This document shows, piece after piece, positions 6,838-7,099 of a stretch of 7,099 nt of DNA. How positions within the stretch are numbered: the stretch's first letter is position 1; every line of letters begins with the position of its first letter. The notes under the pieces were generated by a model, which was not told where the DNA came from, searched no databases, and saw only the letters and a list, made by a program, of their open reading frames with translations. The DNA is from Selenomonadales bacterium. GTDB lineage: Bacteria; Bacillota; Negativicutes; RGIG982. The translations under genes and the position numbers were made by a program. The stretch covers positions 1 through 7,099 of the forward strand of contig JAFPBC010000109.1 in the NCBI GenBank assembly GCA_017390595.1. The letters run 5' to 3'.

Positions 6838-7099
6838 CAGCAAATCAGTTTAATAAGAGTACTGTTGAGCAACTTGGTTAAGAGTAAGGATGATGTGTTC
6901 GTTATCATTGACGGTAATGTTACCGAACACGCGACTACCACAGGAGCAAGTTCTGTTTTTGAAGAATCGTGTCATGGAATCGAGCAAGTGTATAAGGCAA
7001 GAGACTTGCTCCTTCCTATCAAAGATAAGATTCTCTACATCAGAAGCGGTAATCATGGACAGGGCAGAGCATTACGGTATAGCAAGATTCCTCCCGAAC
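6838..7099 (+). pseudogene. Degenerate metallophosphoesterase fragment, 3' end beyond the window
   Basis: This frame is open from after a TGA (6835-6837) to the window edge, 87 codons, without an in-frame ATG; only weak CTG, TTG and GTG candidates (6862, 6865, 6874, 6895) exist and none has a good binding site. The translation resembles calcineurin-like phosphoesterases of the phage/anaerobe type: DVFVIIDGNVTEHATTTGAS, then LLLPIKDKILYIRSGNHGQG. In the family the metal motifs are DxH, GDxxD/N and GNH[D/E]. Here the first is absent, the second reads GN instead of GD (6913-6918), and the third reads GNHG (7048-7059). The conserved PIKDKI-to-GNH segment (7015-7056) is the main evidence. It looks like an N-terminally truncated, active-site-damaged remnant, perhaps of prophage origin. 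It lies behind the rny terminator with no clear promoter. The alternative is a diverged gene with a non-ATG start. An overlapping minus-strand frame (6850-7056) has no recognisable features. This covers the otherwise gene-free right end. Confidence 0.5.

Noticed and set aside
6850..7056. 68-codon minus-strand frame at the right end
   Set aside because: It has no recognised motif and no evident ribosome binding site, and the plus-strand frame there shows phosphoesterase similarity.

Overview
This 7.1-kb window is an ordinary-looking stretch of bacterial chromosome with every recognisable gene on the + strand. It reads: end of rimO, cinA, a DEAD-box RNA helicase of the DeaD/DbpA type, recA, rny (RNase Y), a strong terminator, then a decayed-looking metallophosphoesterase fragment that runs off the right edge. 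The strong GGAGG-type ribosome binding sites, membrane-anchored RNase Y and the rimO-cinA-recA-rny order point to a Firmicutes-type genome. The RNase Y and RecA sequences look most like Negativicutes (Selenomonas and relatives). That placement is from memory of the families, not a search.

Layout. Positions 1-4006 form a tight co-directional block: rimO (5' end outside the window), 27 nt, cinA, 15 nt, helicase starting at TTG. recA follows after 35 nt with its own strong ribosome binding site. No promoter or terminator is visible between these genes, so rimO-cinA-helicase-recA looks like one transcription unit. After recA the layout changes. A very AT-rich gap of about 180 nt (about 23% GC over 5111-5240, counted by eye) begins with a 7-bp inverted repeat. 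Its right arm overlaps a near-consensus vegetative promoter (TTGACA, 17 nt, TACAAT). This promoter should drive rny with a leader of about 125 nt. A perfect 10-bp hairpin with a T7 run ends rny.

The genes cover translation and RNA (RimO modifies ribosomal protein S12, the helicase remodels RNA, RNase Y starts mRNA decay) and DNA or cofactor maintenance (RecA recombination, CinA nicotinamide-nucleotide/pyrophosphate metabolism).

The most interesting points are these. The rny reading frame has no ATG, GTG or TTG at the position its ribosome binding site indicates: the nearby ATG is one base out of frame and an in-frame ATC sits at ideal spacing. The rny promoter and leader carry possible regulatory structure. 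The last 260 nt hold a metallophosphoesterase remnant with altered metal-binding motifs. I found no CRISPR array, tRNA, rRNA, insertion sequence or convincing new multi-gene system.
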